64,000 bases of DNA from Viscum album (taxonomy: Eukaryota; Streptophyta; Magnoliopsida; Santalales; Viscaceae). The notes under the pieces were generated by a model that was not told where the DNA came from, made no database searches, and saw only the letters and a program-made list of their open reading frames with translations. The stretch lies in assembly GCA_963277665.1 (NCBI GenBank), contig OY728143.1:1121144110-1121208109 (forward strand), written 5' to 3'. Positions within the stretch are counted from its first letter, which is position 1. Each line of letters starts with the position of its first letter. A program made the translations under genes and the position numbers. Positions 49,101-62,815 of this stretch are shown here, piece after piece.

Positions 49101-51000
49101 ATTTGGATGAATATTCCATCGATACAGAGAGAATTAATTTTTGTAGATCCCCATATCATTAATTTTGATTAATTAACCTATTTAAATTTATTCATTTCCA
49201 ATCAAAGCATATGCATGGTAGCCTTTTAATCTAAACATGAATAAAAATACTTTTCATTTTAAGAATCTATAAATTTATTTCCTTCCACAAGAATAACAAA
49301 AGAAAATAATCCTTCATTCCCTTCTTCCCATTATCTTCTTTTCTCTACCATCCTATTATTATATTTCTTCCAATCGATGTAATAATAAATTGAAACTTAA
49401 TATATTATCTATATTAAACATGATATTTTTCACTTTTACGAGGAAAATAATTTGGAAACTAATATTCATCAATGATTTGGTATAAGACCAATAATGAAGC
49501 AATCATTCTTAATCTTTGTATTATGTTTATTTATAATGACATCCTTAATTTCACATGGATTTACTTTATAACAATATAATATTGTATATTATATCATTAC
49601 ATTATGAGACATAATGTTTAATATGAAGACCAATGAAACACTTACCATAAATTAAAAAATTTATGTATAGATAATATCATAATAAATGATATATTCCATT
49701 AGGTATATATTTATTTTCATCATATTTTTATTTTTTTTGAAAATAAAATGTGATTTATCTAAATAATATCTCCCATGATTATCAAAAGAGGTGAGTATTA
49801 TGTGTTGTCGGGATGCATCGAGTGACGATTTGGAAAAGCCTAATGCAATCTATTTAGTGTTATTACTCATAGGTACTTATATTTCAAAATAAATTCTAAT
49901 TTTATTATAAAGGAATGGATGAATATTTGAGTAAGAACCAAATAAAAACTTTAAAAAATAATTACGATGTTTGTATTAACATATCATCAAATTCAATCCT
50001 ATGGTTCTATTTCTATGTCTATGTTTTCCTAAATCTATTTCCCACGGTTTCTACGACATATCCAATAATACAATCTATGGATACATCAAGCATATTATAG
50101 TAGATATACTATCAATATTATTACATTTTTATAAGATCGAAGGAGTCAAATTCAGACAGACCAAATATCTTATTGTTCTTGGTAAAATAAATATTCAAAT
50201 CAAATTTTAATTAAATTTTATAACATAAAATATAGAAATTATATTCTTTGATAACGATATTATTCCTCATTTAATATCTATTAATATAAGTCATGAAACA
50301 AATTATTATATTCTATGGAAAAGAAATCATATTAAATGGGTAAGCCCTCATGTTTAGTTAGTGTAAGCGTAAATTATATGATATTAAAAATAAGTCAAAA
50401 TCAGTATTGAAATGTAATTAAATAGAACACATTCAATTTAATCAATATCATTATAAAAAATGGAAATATTAAATAAAGGTCAAATAATTCATTATACTTA
50501 ATGACATGATCTTGAAAATCTAAAAATGGTTATTCTAACTAATATGTTAATCACATGGAATATAAATAAATGAATTCATAATGATGGAATGCTTAATTAT
50601 AGGCATTTGGAACTTACTACAGTGGCCTTAGGCCAAGACACCTATATAAATGGGTATTATTTTGACCTAAAATCATATGTTTTATCCTGAGACATTCTAA
50701 TGAATTTAGGTAATGTAGTGTTCCCAACCTATCACATACTATGTCTCCTTCCATTCTCATATTAATTTTGTTAATCAAAATCAATCTAAAAATTTGAATT
50801 ATGACCATCATACAAAAAGGTAATAAACAACCCTAGAAAATAAAAAATAATAATAAAGAACACAAATAAATATTAAGGGTGATTTAAATACAAAATATCC
50901 CATGTGGTTCACTCTTACAATAAATATTAGATTTCATTGTTAAATATAAATACTATAAAATGGCATTAAAAATTGTGTTGGTGATAATATCTTTTTCACT
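49101..51000. other. AT-rich repeat segment, copy 2 (paralogue of 40.6-42.4 kb)
   Basis: No gene is seen. See the landmarks listed for 40,091-42,430. The open frames 49915-50100 and 50001-50210 overlap and are not conserved in the paralogue. Confidence 0.5.
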
Positions 51001-53350
51001 TTGAATAACACCTTTTAAAAAATTTGAAAAAAATTTTGAAACTAATTTCCCTTGAATATATCCATAGAATATATTTAAATATTCTTTATAACATTTAGTG
51101 TTTATGATGGTTTAAATTTATGTTCATTCCATGCATCTTAAAATAATGAATCCGTTCAAAATATTGGTAAAAATCCAAATGGACTTTTTTTTTTCAAATG
51201 ATAAGAAAGTTAAATTAAATAAAATTTATAAAGTGATATGATGTGTATAATTTTATTTAATAAATAATTTTTATATTTTATTCACTTCTGAAATCATTTT
51301 TGGATATCATAGAGTATGATGAAATTATAATTTCGACCAAAGAGAGAAATAATATCGAATTTTTATAAAAAAATATTATCAAACATTTTATATATCAATG
51401 TGGAAAAGTCAGACTATTACTGTAAAACATCCATAATAAATAGAGAATAAAAATATATATTGAGATTATAATATAAACATTAAATAATACCACCAAGGGA
51501 TATGGAAGAATAAATAGTGCTGAATAATGATGGGATTTTGAAATAAATCCTTACCACTCTAGTATCATCTGAATCGTAAGCATAGTAAAAGAAATAACAA
51601 AATACAATCCTTTAAAAAAATGAATAAAAATATATTCATTATCTTACATATATAGAGATAAATTATTTAAACATGATGATAACGAATAAAGTCATTCTAC
51701 CCTATTATATATTTTAATTACTTAATAGTGTGATTTATAGTGCACTCTATGGTAGATTTCGTGAGGGGTCCGCTCACACAAACTGTATTAATACTTCCAA
51801 CATTGTTAATCTAACTTATATAAAACCAGGTTAATTATTTTAAATGAGGTTATGTTGACAGGTCAATATAATTTAAAATAATATTATAATAATTATATGA
51901 ATCATGTAAAGAAGTTAGATATTAATATGGATTTAAATTGTTCTTGAGAGTTCATGGTGATCATAATCATTACTAAAAATAATCCCAATGCTCAATTAAA
52001 TAAGGTAATCATGACCTATCACAAAATTTCCTATCATATGAACTGTGATCCCCATTTACCATGACATCTGAATATGTGTAAATTATCTTGGTTTTGTTAT
52101 CAAAGAGACCTAATTTCCAACCATAACTATCTATTGAATTATCTACCATATGCATGACACAAAAATTTATGGGAAAGAAAATGGTAAATTAGATGAAGTA
52201 TTGAAAAGATAGATAAAATAGGATGATCAGTCACTATAATAATTTTAACAATAGAAGAAAAACCCAATTAAATAATATGAAATGAAATTAATCATATTAG
52301 TACTCAGTCAAATCATCATTTCTGCCCAAGAATTATAACCATGGTTAGTTTTCTATTTTTAGTTGAGCTGAGATAGAAAAACAATGAGAGAATTCATAAA
52401 ATAAAAGAAATAGAAGAAGTGGGGTATGAAGAAGAAGAATAATATTTTTACAGAATAAAATTAAATTATTGAAAATAAATCACTACAATGAAACTATAAA
52501 TGAAAAAAAGGCTTCCACCTACTTTCCAAACCAATGAAATTGAGAGGACACCCACTTTTATTGAGAGGGGTGAAATTTTTTGATCCAAATCCCCACACAG
52601 AAATATTATTCATGTTATCCCTATTTAGTGGAATAACGGGTAATTTGTGTCATATAAAGTATTTTTACTATGTTTTATCTGATTTTACCTTCATATGTAT
52701 AACTATAGTTGTATCGGGATGTAGAAGTTATGGTATGCTAACTTTGAGAAAATAATTCTTTCACGATGACTCTTCATATTCCAATTATACACATAGAAAT
52801 GAATTAATGACCATAAATAAGGCATAATATTGCATGGAATAATTTATTAATGCTGTTTCATAACTGCATTACTATCTCATTTAAAAATTTTAGATTCATT
52901 GGGAATGCTGAATTAGAGATATAATCTCGATTTTAATAAATTCTAGATGTTTTTACTATTTTCAGTGCCTTGGTTGTGAGTGGATTTAGGACTGATTAGA
53001 AGGATTTATCTTTACCTATTGAATGATTAAATGAATAAATATTTATTATTAATTCTATAAAAAAGTAATTATACAATTTTATTTAGTGTAAAAAATGTTA
53101 TGTTCGAAATAATGAATATACATAAAATAGTTATGTCCCATAATTAAGTGAATTTTTCATTAAGGATAAAAATTATTATAAATCATAACTGTGTTACAAT
53201 TTCTATATAATAACTCTATACTGGGTATATAAACAATTAATTACTCTATAGATTGTGTTATAATATTATCTTCATCACTCCTCTACACATAACCATTGCA
53301 GTCTTGTGAAAACATCTAAAACTAATGTGAAAAAAAACACTAATGTATAA
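51001..53350. other. AT-rich repeat segment, copy 1 (paralogue of 55.9-57.7 kb)
   Basis: No gene is seen. 51,761-52,030 aligns with 56,165-56,430, 52,515-52,600 with 56,905-56,990 (CCTACTTTCCAA.CCA.TGAAA in both), and 53,260-53,330 with 57,660-57,730. The first 600 bp also resembles 0.5-1.1 kb. Confidence 0.55.
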
Positions 53351-55850
53351 ATGAAAAGATAACTCAATTATTATATATAAGGAAACACCATTCCTACAAC
53401 ATGGATAAAAATTCCATAGGTCCAATAAAATAATAAAAATCCAATCAATATCTTGTTAATACCAACATTAACATCATACCTACCTCCTTGGAAAAATATT
53501 TCACTCCTCACTCAATGATTTTTAAAATGGAGTTTTTATCATTCCCATTAGAATTTTTAATTTCCATAGGTTTTTATCCTCTTAATATATCCACTTAACA
53601 GAGCCAAAAAATTTTCAATCACGAATATTTTTATATGCGATTTTCTTATGTTAAGGGATGGTATATTTTAAATATAAAAAAATTATACATTGAATGAGGA
53701 GGGTTAGGATATAAAGTGAAGTAAATGCCTAATAATTGGTATGCTCAAGAATGGTGTGCTCCACAACCAGCTAAAAAATGAATCACCTACAAATGCCTCT
53801 TGATTTCATTGGGGGAGTTAAAAAATGTTATTCTAGAATCAATGATGAATTTCATTCCACTATTACCTATTTTTTGAATTGTTTTAACGTGAATTTAGAT
53901 CTATAATTACTTCTTAGAATAAGAATTTTTAAGAAAATGAAAGGAAAATTTTGATCATAAAATTTTATTAAACCCCCTTACTAACACTATAATGATATTT
54001 TGGCTACTCATATATATTTCCATAATGAACTTTCATCCACTAAACCTGTAATAAATATATCAACAATTTCCCCCCTTCCAAAATAGATTCTTTTATAACA
54101 TAAAAATAGATTGCATCTTCTCCCCACACGCTTGAGTACAATAATAGTTTGGTATATAACTTCTAAAAAATCTTGTAAAGGGATAAATGGCTTGTAATTT
54201 GGATTCCTAAAAAGTTATTTCCTTGTTTAAAATGGATTAATATTGGTTATATGTTATGGTTGGCCAAAATTAATGTTAAATGGAAACACATATTTCAAAG
54301 TGGTTCAGGTTCATACTTGACATATTTTATGAACACTAAAATATTCTAAGAAGAGAAAAAATATTGTTAGGGACATAGAAACATGTCTTAAGACTATCAA
54401 GAAAAATATAAATGTAAATAATATGCCAAAAAGTTATACAAATTTCTCAGTTTATGAAATGTTTTCAATCTAGGGAGTACTAGTGCACATGTGGTTCATA
54501 ACCGATTAGATTAATCAAATGAAAAGATTGAAAATAAAGAAACTAAATCCATAAATCAACAATTTATAGCCTATATCATTCAAATAATGTTAATATCCAA
54601 TAATAAAAATCATGTTTTAATTTTTCCAAATATACAATTCATCTAAATTATCCTAAAAACGCACCAAAAAAGAAAATAAAACATGAAAAATTTAGAAATA
54701 TAAAACAAGAATAATAATATGGATGTTAAAAAATTCATAAAATAGATTGAATTACTAGAACAATTTCTCATTTTACAACCCTATTATTAATTTATTTGAG
54801 ATAAATATTTTCATGCATCATTTTAATTTGGCATAAAACAGAATAAATAAATGGACAAAAAATACCTGATTTATTTTTGAAGTGAAATTCATGAGTTATG
54901 ATCCTACATTATATATGTTTAAACCTAATACAATTTAAGGAAAAAGAACTAAAAAAAATTTAAAAAATAAAGATAGAGGGAAAATAAAATGTATAATTAT
55001 TGGTTTGACCATAAAGAGGGTGCTAGTTTTTTACTTCCCATAGTCATGTAGTTGATGTAGTTTAACACCAATTTAATAGTGGATATGGTTTCTTGTTTGG
55101 AACCCACCAGAACATTCTCCTCCTCATGCTATTATACTTATAAATGTTTCAGAGGAACCCATGGATATAGTATATTTGATCCCACCCCATCTAAATTTGG
55201 TAGAACTAGAATGATGGGGGAAGGATGATGAATGAAACCTATTTCATTATTGAAACTACATGTGTTGCCTATTCAAAATCATAATCCTGGGAATGCACAT
55301 GTGATACTATTTTAGAAAATCCATAAAAGTGGAAGTCAGAAAAAAATGATACTTTAGGACAATCGAAGCATAGAGAATATAAAAATAAATATGCTACTTC
55401 AAATCGGTCATCATGGAAGTTGATCTTTTTTATCACGAAAATTTAAAATTTTATTTTAGAATTTTTTCCTTCTTCTTCCAACGTAAGAGAGAGGTAGAGA
55501 GGTACTGATTTTTAATTTTAAAACATGGAAGGATCACTTAAAATTTGGTATTAAATAAAATATAATTAATTATTATCCAAACCATGTTGTTCTCCATGAA
55601 ATGTATCAGCTGGTCTAACATTATCAGGAACCTCTTCAAGCAATTTCTAAGGAGAGTTGATTCTATGATCATGTTCCATATTTAATTATCTCATGTGTTA
55701 TTCAATATAATATATATGAAGGAATCATGTTAAATTTAAAAATTATTCTGGGTATGATTTTTGTTGTTGATCTAAACATATAATTATCTTCATTATGTTC
55801 AAAATCCAAGGATGCTATCATCGTGATTTATTTTTTTAAGGATTTGGTGT
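53351..55850. other. AT-rich segment with no paralogue found by eye
   Basis: No gene is seen. It lies between the two 51-57 kb paralogues, so it may be an insertion or the rest of a longer duplicated unit. A mixed-composition patch at about 55,060-55,330 translates partly but matches no family I recognise. Confidence 0.35.
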
Positions 55851-57670
55851 TATTTTGAATCATAATGGTATATTTTTCCATTTTAAACATCAGTATATCT
55901 TCCATAACAGTCAATTATATACTATTACATGCATATTAAAACTCTCTGATGTATTCCAAGACCTAAAGAAACAATGCTATTCGATGAAGTTCTTTTTTTT
56001 TGAAATATTATGTTGTTTTTTGGTTTTTACGAAAAACATTGTGAGTATGTTCATGGAATGCATAGAAATAGTGAAAATTTGATTATAGGAATTAAATAGT
56101 TTTACCATATTCTATTTTTTTACTTAATAGTGTAATAAAGAGTTCACACAAGTTTTAATCTCTCGATGTGGCTGCTCACATACAATATTTTCCTATTGTC
56201 ACTATTTTGAATCTAACAAATATAAAACATAAAAATATTGTAAAATTATCGTATTAAAAAGTCAATTAAATTTAAAATAATATTTTAAAAACTCAATGCA
56301 ATAGAAAATGAAGTTATAGAGAAATATATAACACAATTTTTTGGGTTAGTTAAGGGTGATTGAAATCATTATTTAAAAACAATATCCATATTCAATTCAA
56401 AGTGGCGATAAAGAAATTTCAAACCACAACTTATAATTTTAATTTCCATCCACCCATATCGAGACCATTTCATATGGAGAAATTACATTTATTTATTTCA
56501 TATAGGATAAATATTCTTTTACTATAACAATCTATTCCATCTTCTACCGTAAGAACTACCCAAAGAGTGATGGGAATGAGAAATGATAAAAAAGAAGATG
56601 AATTTCCACAATAGAGAAATTAAGGAGACCAATTACCAAAATCATTCTAACCATCAACAAAACCCTAGAATTTAATATTGAGATATGAAATGATTCAAAA
56701 TAAAAATAAATAAAAACACCATTCCCTCCCTCTTAAATAGTCTGAGTTTTGTTCTCTTTTTTTTTGTTAAGGCCCAATAACGGTAGGATAACACATAAAA
56801 TAATTGGATTTGAAGAAGAGAGGTTTGAAAAATGATAATAATATTTTAAAAAATTAAAATTATCAAACATAAATTATTAAAATGATATTATTAATCAAAA
56901 AATTAAATCCTCCTACTTTCCAACCCATTGAAAATGATAGGGGAGACTCTTTTATATTAATTGGGGAAAACATTTGGACTAAAAATCCTTCCATTGAAAT
57001 ATTATGAATCGTAGACCAATTTAAATGAATTATTAGAGATTTGGTTCTTCTTAAAAACGTTTCATCAAATTCACCAAATTTTATCTTTATATTTTTATCT
57101 TGATTTCTCTTGGGATATAAGTGGTATCACTGATTTACACTGAGAAATCAATTCAGGAATGGTGACTCCTCATATTCTAATTATCTACTGTCTAATGAAT
57201 TACTAAACTTGAATAAGGATTTATTTCACAAGGAATATATTATAAAATATTTTACTCATAGAATTTAAAATATTAATAACTAATTTAATATCTCTTTGGA
57301 AGCACCAATTTGAGATATAAGCACATATTTAATACATGCCCGATCTATAAATGGATTTTGAGGACTCGATTGTGAGATGATTTTGGGCCACAAAATATAG
57401 ATTGAGCTATGGTTCCATGAGGATAAAATGTATCCCATTATTTCATAAATAAAAAAAATAATGGATTTCATTATATTATTTAGTGTATAAAATTTTATTT
57501 CTGGAATACAGAAAAAAACTGTTAAATCACAAAATTAAACCACTTCAACATTGAGGCTCAAAAAACATCTCATACATTATAATGAAAAATATTATAGAAA
57601 AAACAACACTATTTTGGGTTCATAAACATTTTATTAAATTATTATTTTTTATTAAAATATTATCTTCATA
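55851..57670. other. AT-rich repeat segment, copy 2 (paralogue of 51.4-53.3 kb)
   Basis: No gene is seen. Landmarks as listed for 51,001-53,350. The open frame 55855-56082 is low-complexity and lies outside the best-conserved parts. Confidence 0.5.
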
Positions 57671-57689
57671 ACACCACATAATTTCAATA

Positions 57690-58700
57690 TGTGGTGAATA
57701 CGGCCGGAGTCTCATGAATGTAAATGTGAGACCAGAAGCGATTACCACCTTCGGGCATTCCTTATTAGGCATCTAAACCTCAAATATAAAAATATTGGTT
57801 TCAAAAAAAATATATTATAGAACATAATTTATATATATTATGATATATTATTTACTTATAGGCTTTTATATACCATTTGATTTAAATTCATTGTTAAAAT
57901 CCCTTTTTTGTGATAATTTTATCATCTTTCATGTATGTTTTCATTCGATGATTTTGGATATTTTATTTGATAATCATTACATCACCTATAGAATTTAAAA
58001 TATATTGTTAATATAATATATATTAATAATATATTTATTTACTGTAATAATTAAATGTTATAGATATATAATGGAATAAAAGGTTCCTTGAAACTGTCAG
58101 TCATACGTACACATGAATGTTACTTCAATTGTATCTAAAATAAAGTGAAAAGTATAATACATATTAATTCACATGTAAAAAATATATTGTTATGTAATAT
58201 TTATAATAAATATTATTTAAATTATTCCTTATTTCCATCCATGTAAAAATAATATGAAAACAATTTGGAATCAATAAGTGGTGGTTGTAGTACTCACGTA
58301 TGCACGAGTGATGTTATTATTTTCCAATGGATTCGAAGGTAAGAAGATAAATTTGATATTATATTTTAAATAAGAATTATAATAAAATTAATATCACATA
58401 TATAAATTACCGTTAATACTTACTATGTTCCAGGTAAAATTTAATTGAAAAAAGAATCATATCACTTCGCTAGATGGTAGTCTTTCGTACACGCTAGTGA
58501 TGTTATTATATCTCTCCAGAAATGGAAAGTATGAATTTATATATGGTATGATAATTTAATAAGTATGTAAATTTCATAAATGATATATAAATTTATTAAA
58601 TACATCATTATATCTAGAAATAATATTTAGTGGTAAAAAACAAATTCAATCGGTTCACGAGGTAGTAGTCCGTTAAACACTCGAATGATGACTTCGTAAC
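57690..58700 (+). repeat. Degenerate ~185-bp tandem repeat, array C (forward)
   Basis: Four clear cores at about 58,083-58,125, 58,268-58,320, 58,456-58,508 and 58,642-58,695. Landmark CGT(A) before the ACACxxxAxTGATG element starts at 58,106, 58,297, 58,486 and 58,671: steps of 191, 189 and 185 bp. The third copy, ATCACTTCGCTAGATGGTAG then CGTACACGCTAGTGATGTT, is the best single representative of the family and shows the inverted ends ATCACT...AGTGAT. A doubtful older copy lies at 57,690-57,740. Confidence 0.72.
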
Positions 58701-61700
58701 CCATTTTTTGGAAGAGGAGATGGATATACGTAATTACATTAATATATAAAATATAATTATATATAATATATGGATTAGATAATGTTATATTTTTTTAATA
58801 ATCATATAAGGATTTAGTTGAATAAATAATATGAAATTATCTGTTAAGGGGTGTTACCACTTCGTTAGACAACTTTGTTTGGTCTATACCAAAATGATTC
58901 ATAGGCTGTATTTCATAAAAAATAATATTTTTTGGATGAGTTTAGGGATGTATGGAAGTTATTTTCTAATTTCAAGTAAGATCAAACAATGTTTTAATAT
59001 GTGATGATGAGTGTAGAGGGGGTGACCTTTGGAATGTGAGGTAATGGAAAAATTTTAATCCATGAAATGAAAAAGGTGTGAACAAGATATTCACATTCCA
59101 AAATGGACCCAAATGAATTATTATCAATACTTATACAGGATATTTCTGACATAGAGTGATAAAATTGGATTTTGACTAGTTTTTTATATTTTTAACCTTT
59201 ATATTTCCATATTCTCCCTGGTAAATTAGTCATGATGTTTAATGTGGTAAATGATTTTTTGGAGTTTTCTATTCCTTATAGGTAAAAATTAGTATTGACA
59301 TATTATAAAAAATAAAATATTATGATTAACAATATGGATATTTTTTTTCAAAATTCAATATATTTTTCTATAAATATTTGCATTAAAATCAATCGCATAT
59401 ACATGACCACAAATAAGGTTTTCAAATAGAAAATGTTATAATGTTAATAATGTTTTTATATCCATATTTAATAATAAAAGTGTTTTAATGGAATTATTTG
59501 GATAAATATGTATATAATTTAGATAATTTTACTTTTAAAACCATTATAATAAATTTATGAATTTTTTGAAGGATTCAAATGAAATGAGGAATCTTATTCA
59601 AAACCATTATTTTTCACTATTTACTGAAAAATTTATAGTGTCATAAAATTATATAAAATTAACCAATTGATATTTTTAACATAATTATATAAAAAATAAT
59701 GCATATTTTATCAAATATTATTTCCAAAAATGGTAATACAATTAAATAATCTGATAAAATCAGGATAAGACACAACATTAAAGTAATACATTTTATCGGG
59801 AAACATATATTTTACTTTCAAATAGATATTAATAAAATTAAAATTGATATATTAAAGATAATTTTATTTTATGAATTTTAAACCTTATAATTTTGGTAAA
59901 TTGTATTTTATTATATACACCCTCCATCTTAATGGAAAGATTATAGTATTCATGTTTAAATTATAATATTCTAACATGCTTATTTTAAACCTGGTGTTAC
60001 ATGAATATCAAACTATCAAATAGATTGAATTTATTTTGAGGAAGTGTATCATGCAGTCTTTAGTTATTATATTCTCTTATAATATTGGTGTTTTTAGTAA
60101 AACATTATATCAATTGTGTTATACAAATTTTAAAAATCATTGTGTTTTATAATGTTCCATCTCCAGAATTTAAAAATAAACCTTATGTTCGATATCATAC
60201 AAGATATAGAACAATGATCATAAAGAAATAATGATATATATATTTTTTTGAAATGCCCATTATATCATAGTAGTTAATTTGATGGAATAAATATAATTAA
60301 TTCAATTTTGGAATAGATAAATTTTAAAAAAAATTATAATTTATTAATTAACTCTTTGTTAATAAGCACCCAAATTTTTTATTAATGTAATTTTATTCAT
60401 AAAAAATAACATGTATTCAAAAATGGGGTTTCATTATTTTTATGATATTATATTATAAATAATAAATGTGTGTTTTATAAAATTTATTTTCCAAAATGAA
60501 ATTCATTGGTTGATTTATCATGTAAAAATTATTATATGATATATTTTTGTTTATTTCCAAAAAAGATTAATTATTTAAAAAATAGTGGAAGCTATATATT
60601 TAAAAAAACATAATTATAATATATGTTAAAAAGATACTTTATGATTTTAATTTGATCTCAATGAAATATAACCATGATTTATTAAGATATAATCTAATTT
60701 ATTATGTTTTAATTTTTTATACCTTATATTGCTAAAAGTATATTTTTTTGGATTAAAACGCATTTTAAAAGAGAACTATCTTTCATTGTAATTTGTGGTA
60801 TAGATTTTAAATATTTTTCTCCCACTTAAATTTTATGATTTTTTAAGATGTTATTCCATATTTTTAATAATTTTACCCAAATTTAGTAGATTGGTCTATA
60901 TTTTGGATGAAATTATTTCATATAGTTTTATTTTTGTTATCATGGTAAATGGTAGATGAGTTATTTGATGTTAAAAATAAAATGATATATACAATTAAAT
61001 TACCCATACACATAGATAAATGTTATCATATGATTATATATATACTAAAATATTCCAATTGTAAAATATATTACCTTACTGGTGACATGGATAAAAATAT
61101 TTCCTTTATAAAATTTTATTTTAAAAAAATGTCAAACATGTCACAATAATGTTATTAATAAGTGAAATAATTTTAATATCTTGTTATCAAGTGGATAATA
61201 AAAAATATAAATATTCTTTGGAAATATAAATTTTTATAATAGTCATGGTAATTTTTATTTATTTATTGTGGAGATATAATTTCTTTAACTTCTCACACAA
61301 CAATGAAAAAGTAATTATGTACTGGATGACAAAAATCAAAATACTGATAATAAAATATTAAAATAAATATTATTTGATAAATAATGTGAATATATAATTT
61401 TATACATTACCAAGGCATGTTATAAATATAATAAATTATTTTTTTCTAGATTTATATATTTTTCAAGATATTCCAAATTTCAATGTTAATAATAGTTCTA
61501 AAAATGACATTTGTATAAATTAGAGTAGTTAATATATTATTAAATGATATTAAATTATAAAAAATATAAAATTTATTTAATTTATGATTTTATTGTTTTA
61601 AATATCATATATAGTCCATTTATTTTTATTTTTTCAGTTCAAAATAAATGTATATACCCTCAATGAAGAAAACTCCATGTTGTCATGGTAAGATTTAATG

Positions 61701-61755
61701 ATTTTTAATATGGGTTAAAAATGAAATATGAGTGTAAAAGATGGTAAAATTCATT
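58701..61755. other. AT-rich repeat segment (a composite of two landmark groups)
   Basis: No gene is seen. 58,880-60,200 aligns with 37.96-39.3 and 46.6-47.9 kb. From about 60.3 kb the match shifts to 2.6-4.1 and 32.4-34.5 kb (for example about 61,270-61,320 against 3,345-3,400 and 33,120-33,165). A few AT microsatellite-like runs are present. Confidence 0.45.
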
Positions 61756-61759
61756 AATG

Positions 61760-61935
61760 ATTTTAGTATGAGGGTATTTATACCAATAATCATATATAAA
61801 CATAAATAACTCACATTGGGGGTATTTTTAATTGAAATTAATTTTTATTAAATTAATATATTAAGAAATTCTAAGAGTTCCCCTCCCCACTCTTATAAAA
61901 TGGAGCATCCTTTTCGCATTTCATCATGCATAAAA
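61760..61935 (+). promoter_or_regulatory. Promoter-like site P3 (TATA-like, C-rich upstream)
   Basis: TTCCCCTCCCCACTCTTATA (61,878-61,897) followed by AAATGGAGCATCC and a pyrimidine/CA-rich stretch. Order and composition match P1 and P2, though the CCAATAGTGAATA block upstream is not clearly kept. Array D starts about 370 bp downstream. Confidence 0.35.
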
Positions 61936-62245
61936 ACCCATTTCGATTATCCACTACCTTCGGAAGTACTTTCTTAAAACACCTACCCTAATCATGGAGG
62001 TCTTTTCTAGAAATAATAACAATCTTAATAGTCGTTATGTGTTTTGAAATGGATGTTTTCAGAACAAATGTATAGTTTTTATCAATGATTTATAGTTTTT
62101 TTCTTCATCCACATCCCTCAGAGCATTTTGAAAAACTAATAAAATAATAAATTCAATATCATATATATACATTGATTATATTATGATAGTTTTAGCACTA
62201 GTATCCATCTCCACTTCAATCAAATAAGGAAACAATTCATTATTC
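61936..62245. other. AT-rich stretch between P3 and array D
   Basis: No gene is seen. Equivalent to 4211-4520 and 34,651-34,940. Confidence 0.4.
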
Positions 62246-62815
62246 ATGTATACTATGTACATGCGCATCACAAACTGATATAAATCATTTTCTATCACCA
62301 TATCTCAAAACTAATTATAATGATTGAAATAATGATTAAATATGATTATAATTACAAATTTATTATTATTAATGGATAGTATTTCATTTTTTATTGGTTT
62401 TCCCTATGAAATAAAATTATAATAACCTTTATATGTACGTGTGGACTACCACCTCCTGAAGAAATGTCTTGTGTTTTTCATCACGACTTCACAGAGATGA
62501 AATATAAGAAAATATATAAAATAAATAATATATATATATATGATATTATAATAATTCTTGTAATATGAATTTTTACCTTCTTTCTATAATTATTTTTTAA
62601 AAATTGAATTGCTAATCATGTGTACATACGCCCTATAATCTCTATGATAATAATGTAGCACATTATTCAAAATCTTCTTCAAAAAATTGATTTAATTTTT
62701 TTTATTAATTTATAAATATTCAACTTATTGAATAATTTTTATTCTATAGATGGTGTAATAATTAGCTCTTTTAATAGAGATCACACACATAAGTCATTTT
62801 GGTCATATAAACCTA
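62246..62815 (-). repeat. Degenerate ~185-bp tandem repeat, array D (reverse)
   Basis: Landmark GTAC(A/G)T occurs at 62,257, 62,435 and 62,622 (steps 178 and 187 bp), with a weak fourth near 62,785. The second core is the best: its minus strand reads TTCAGGAGGTGGTAGTCC followed by ACACGTACATATAAAGG. The linker is AT-rich and includes a TA-dinucleotide run at about 62,530-62,541. Confidence 0.65.

Noticed and set aside
62521..62545. TA-dinucleotide microsatellite as a notable feature
   Set aside because: Very short; such runs are expected in DNA this rich in A and T.
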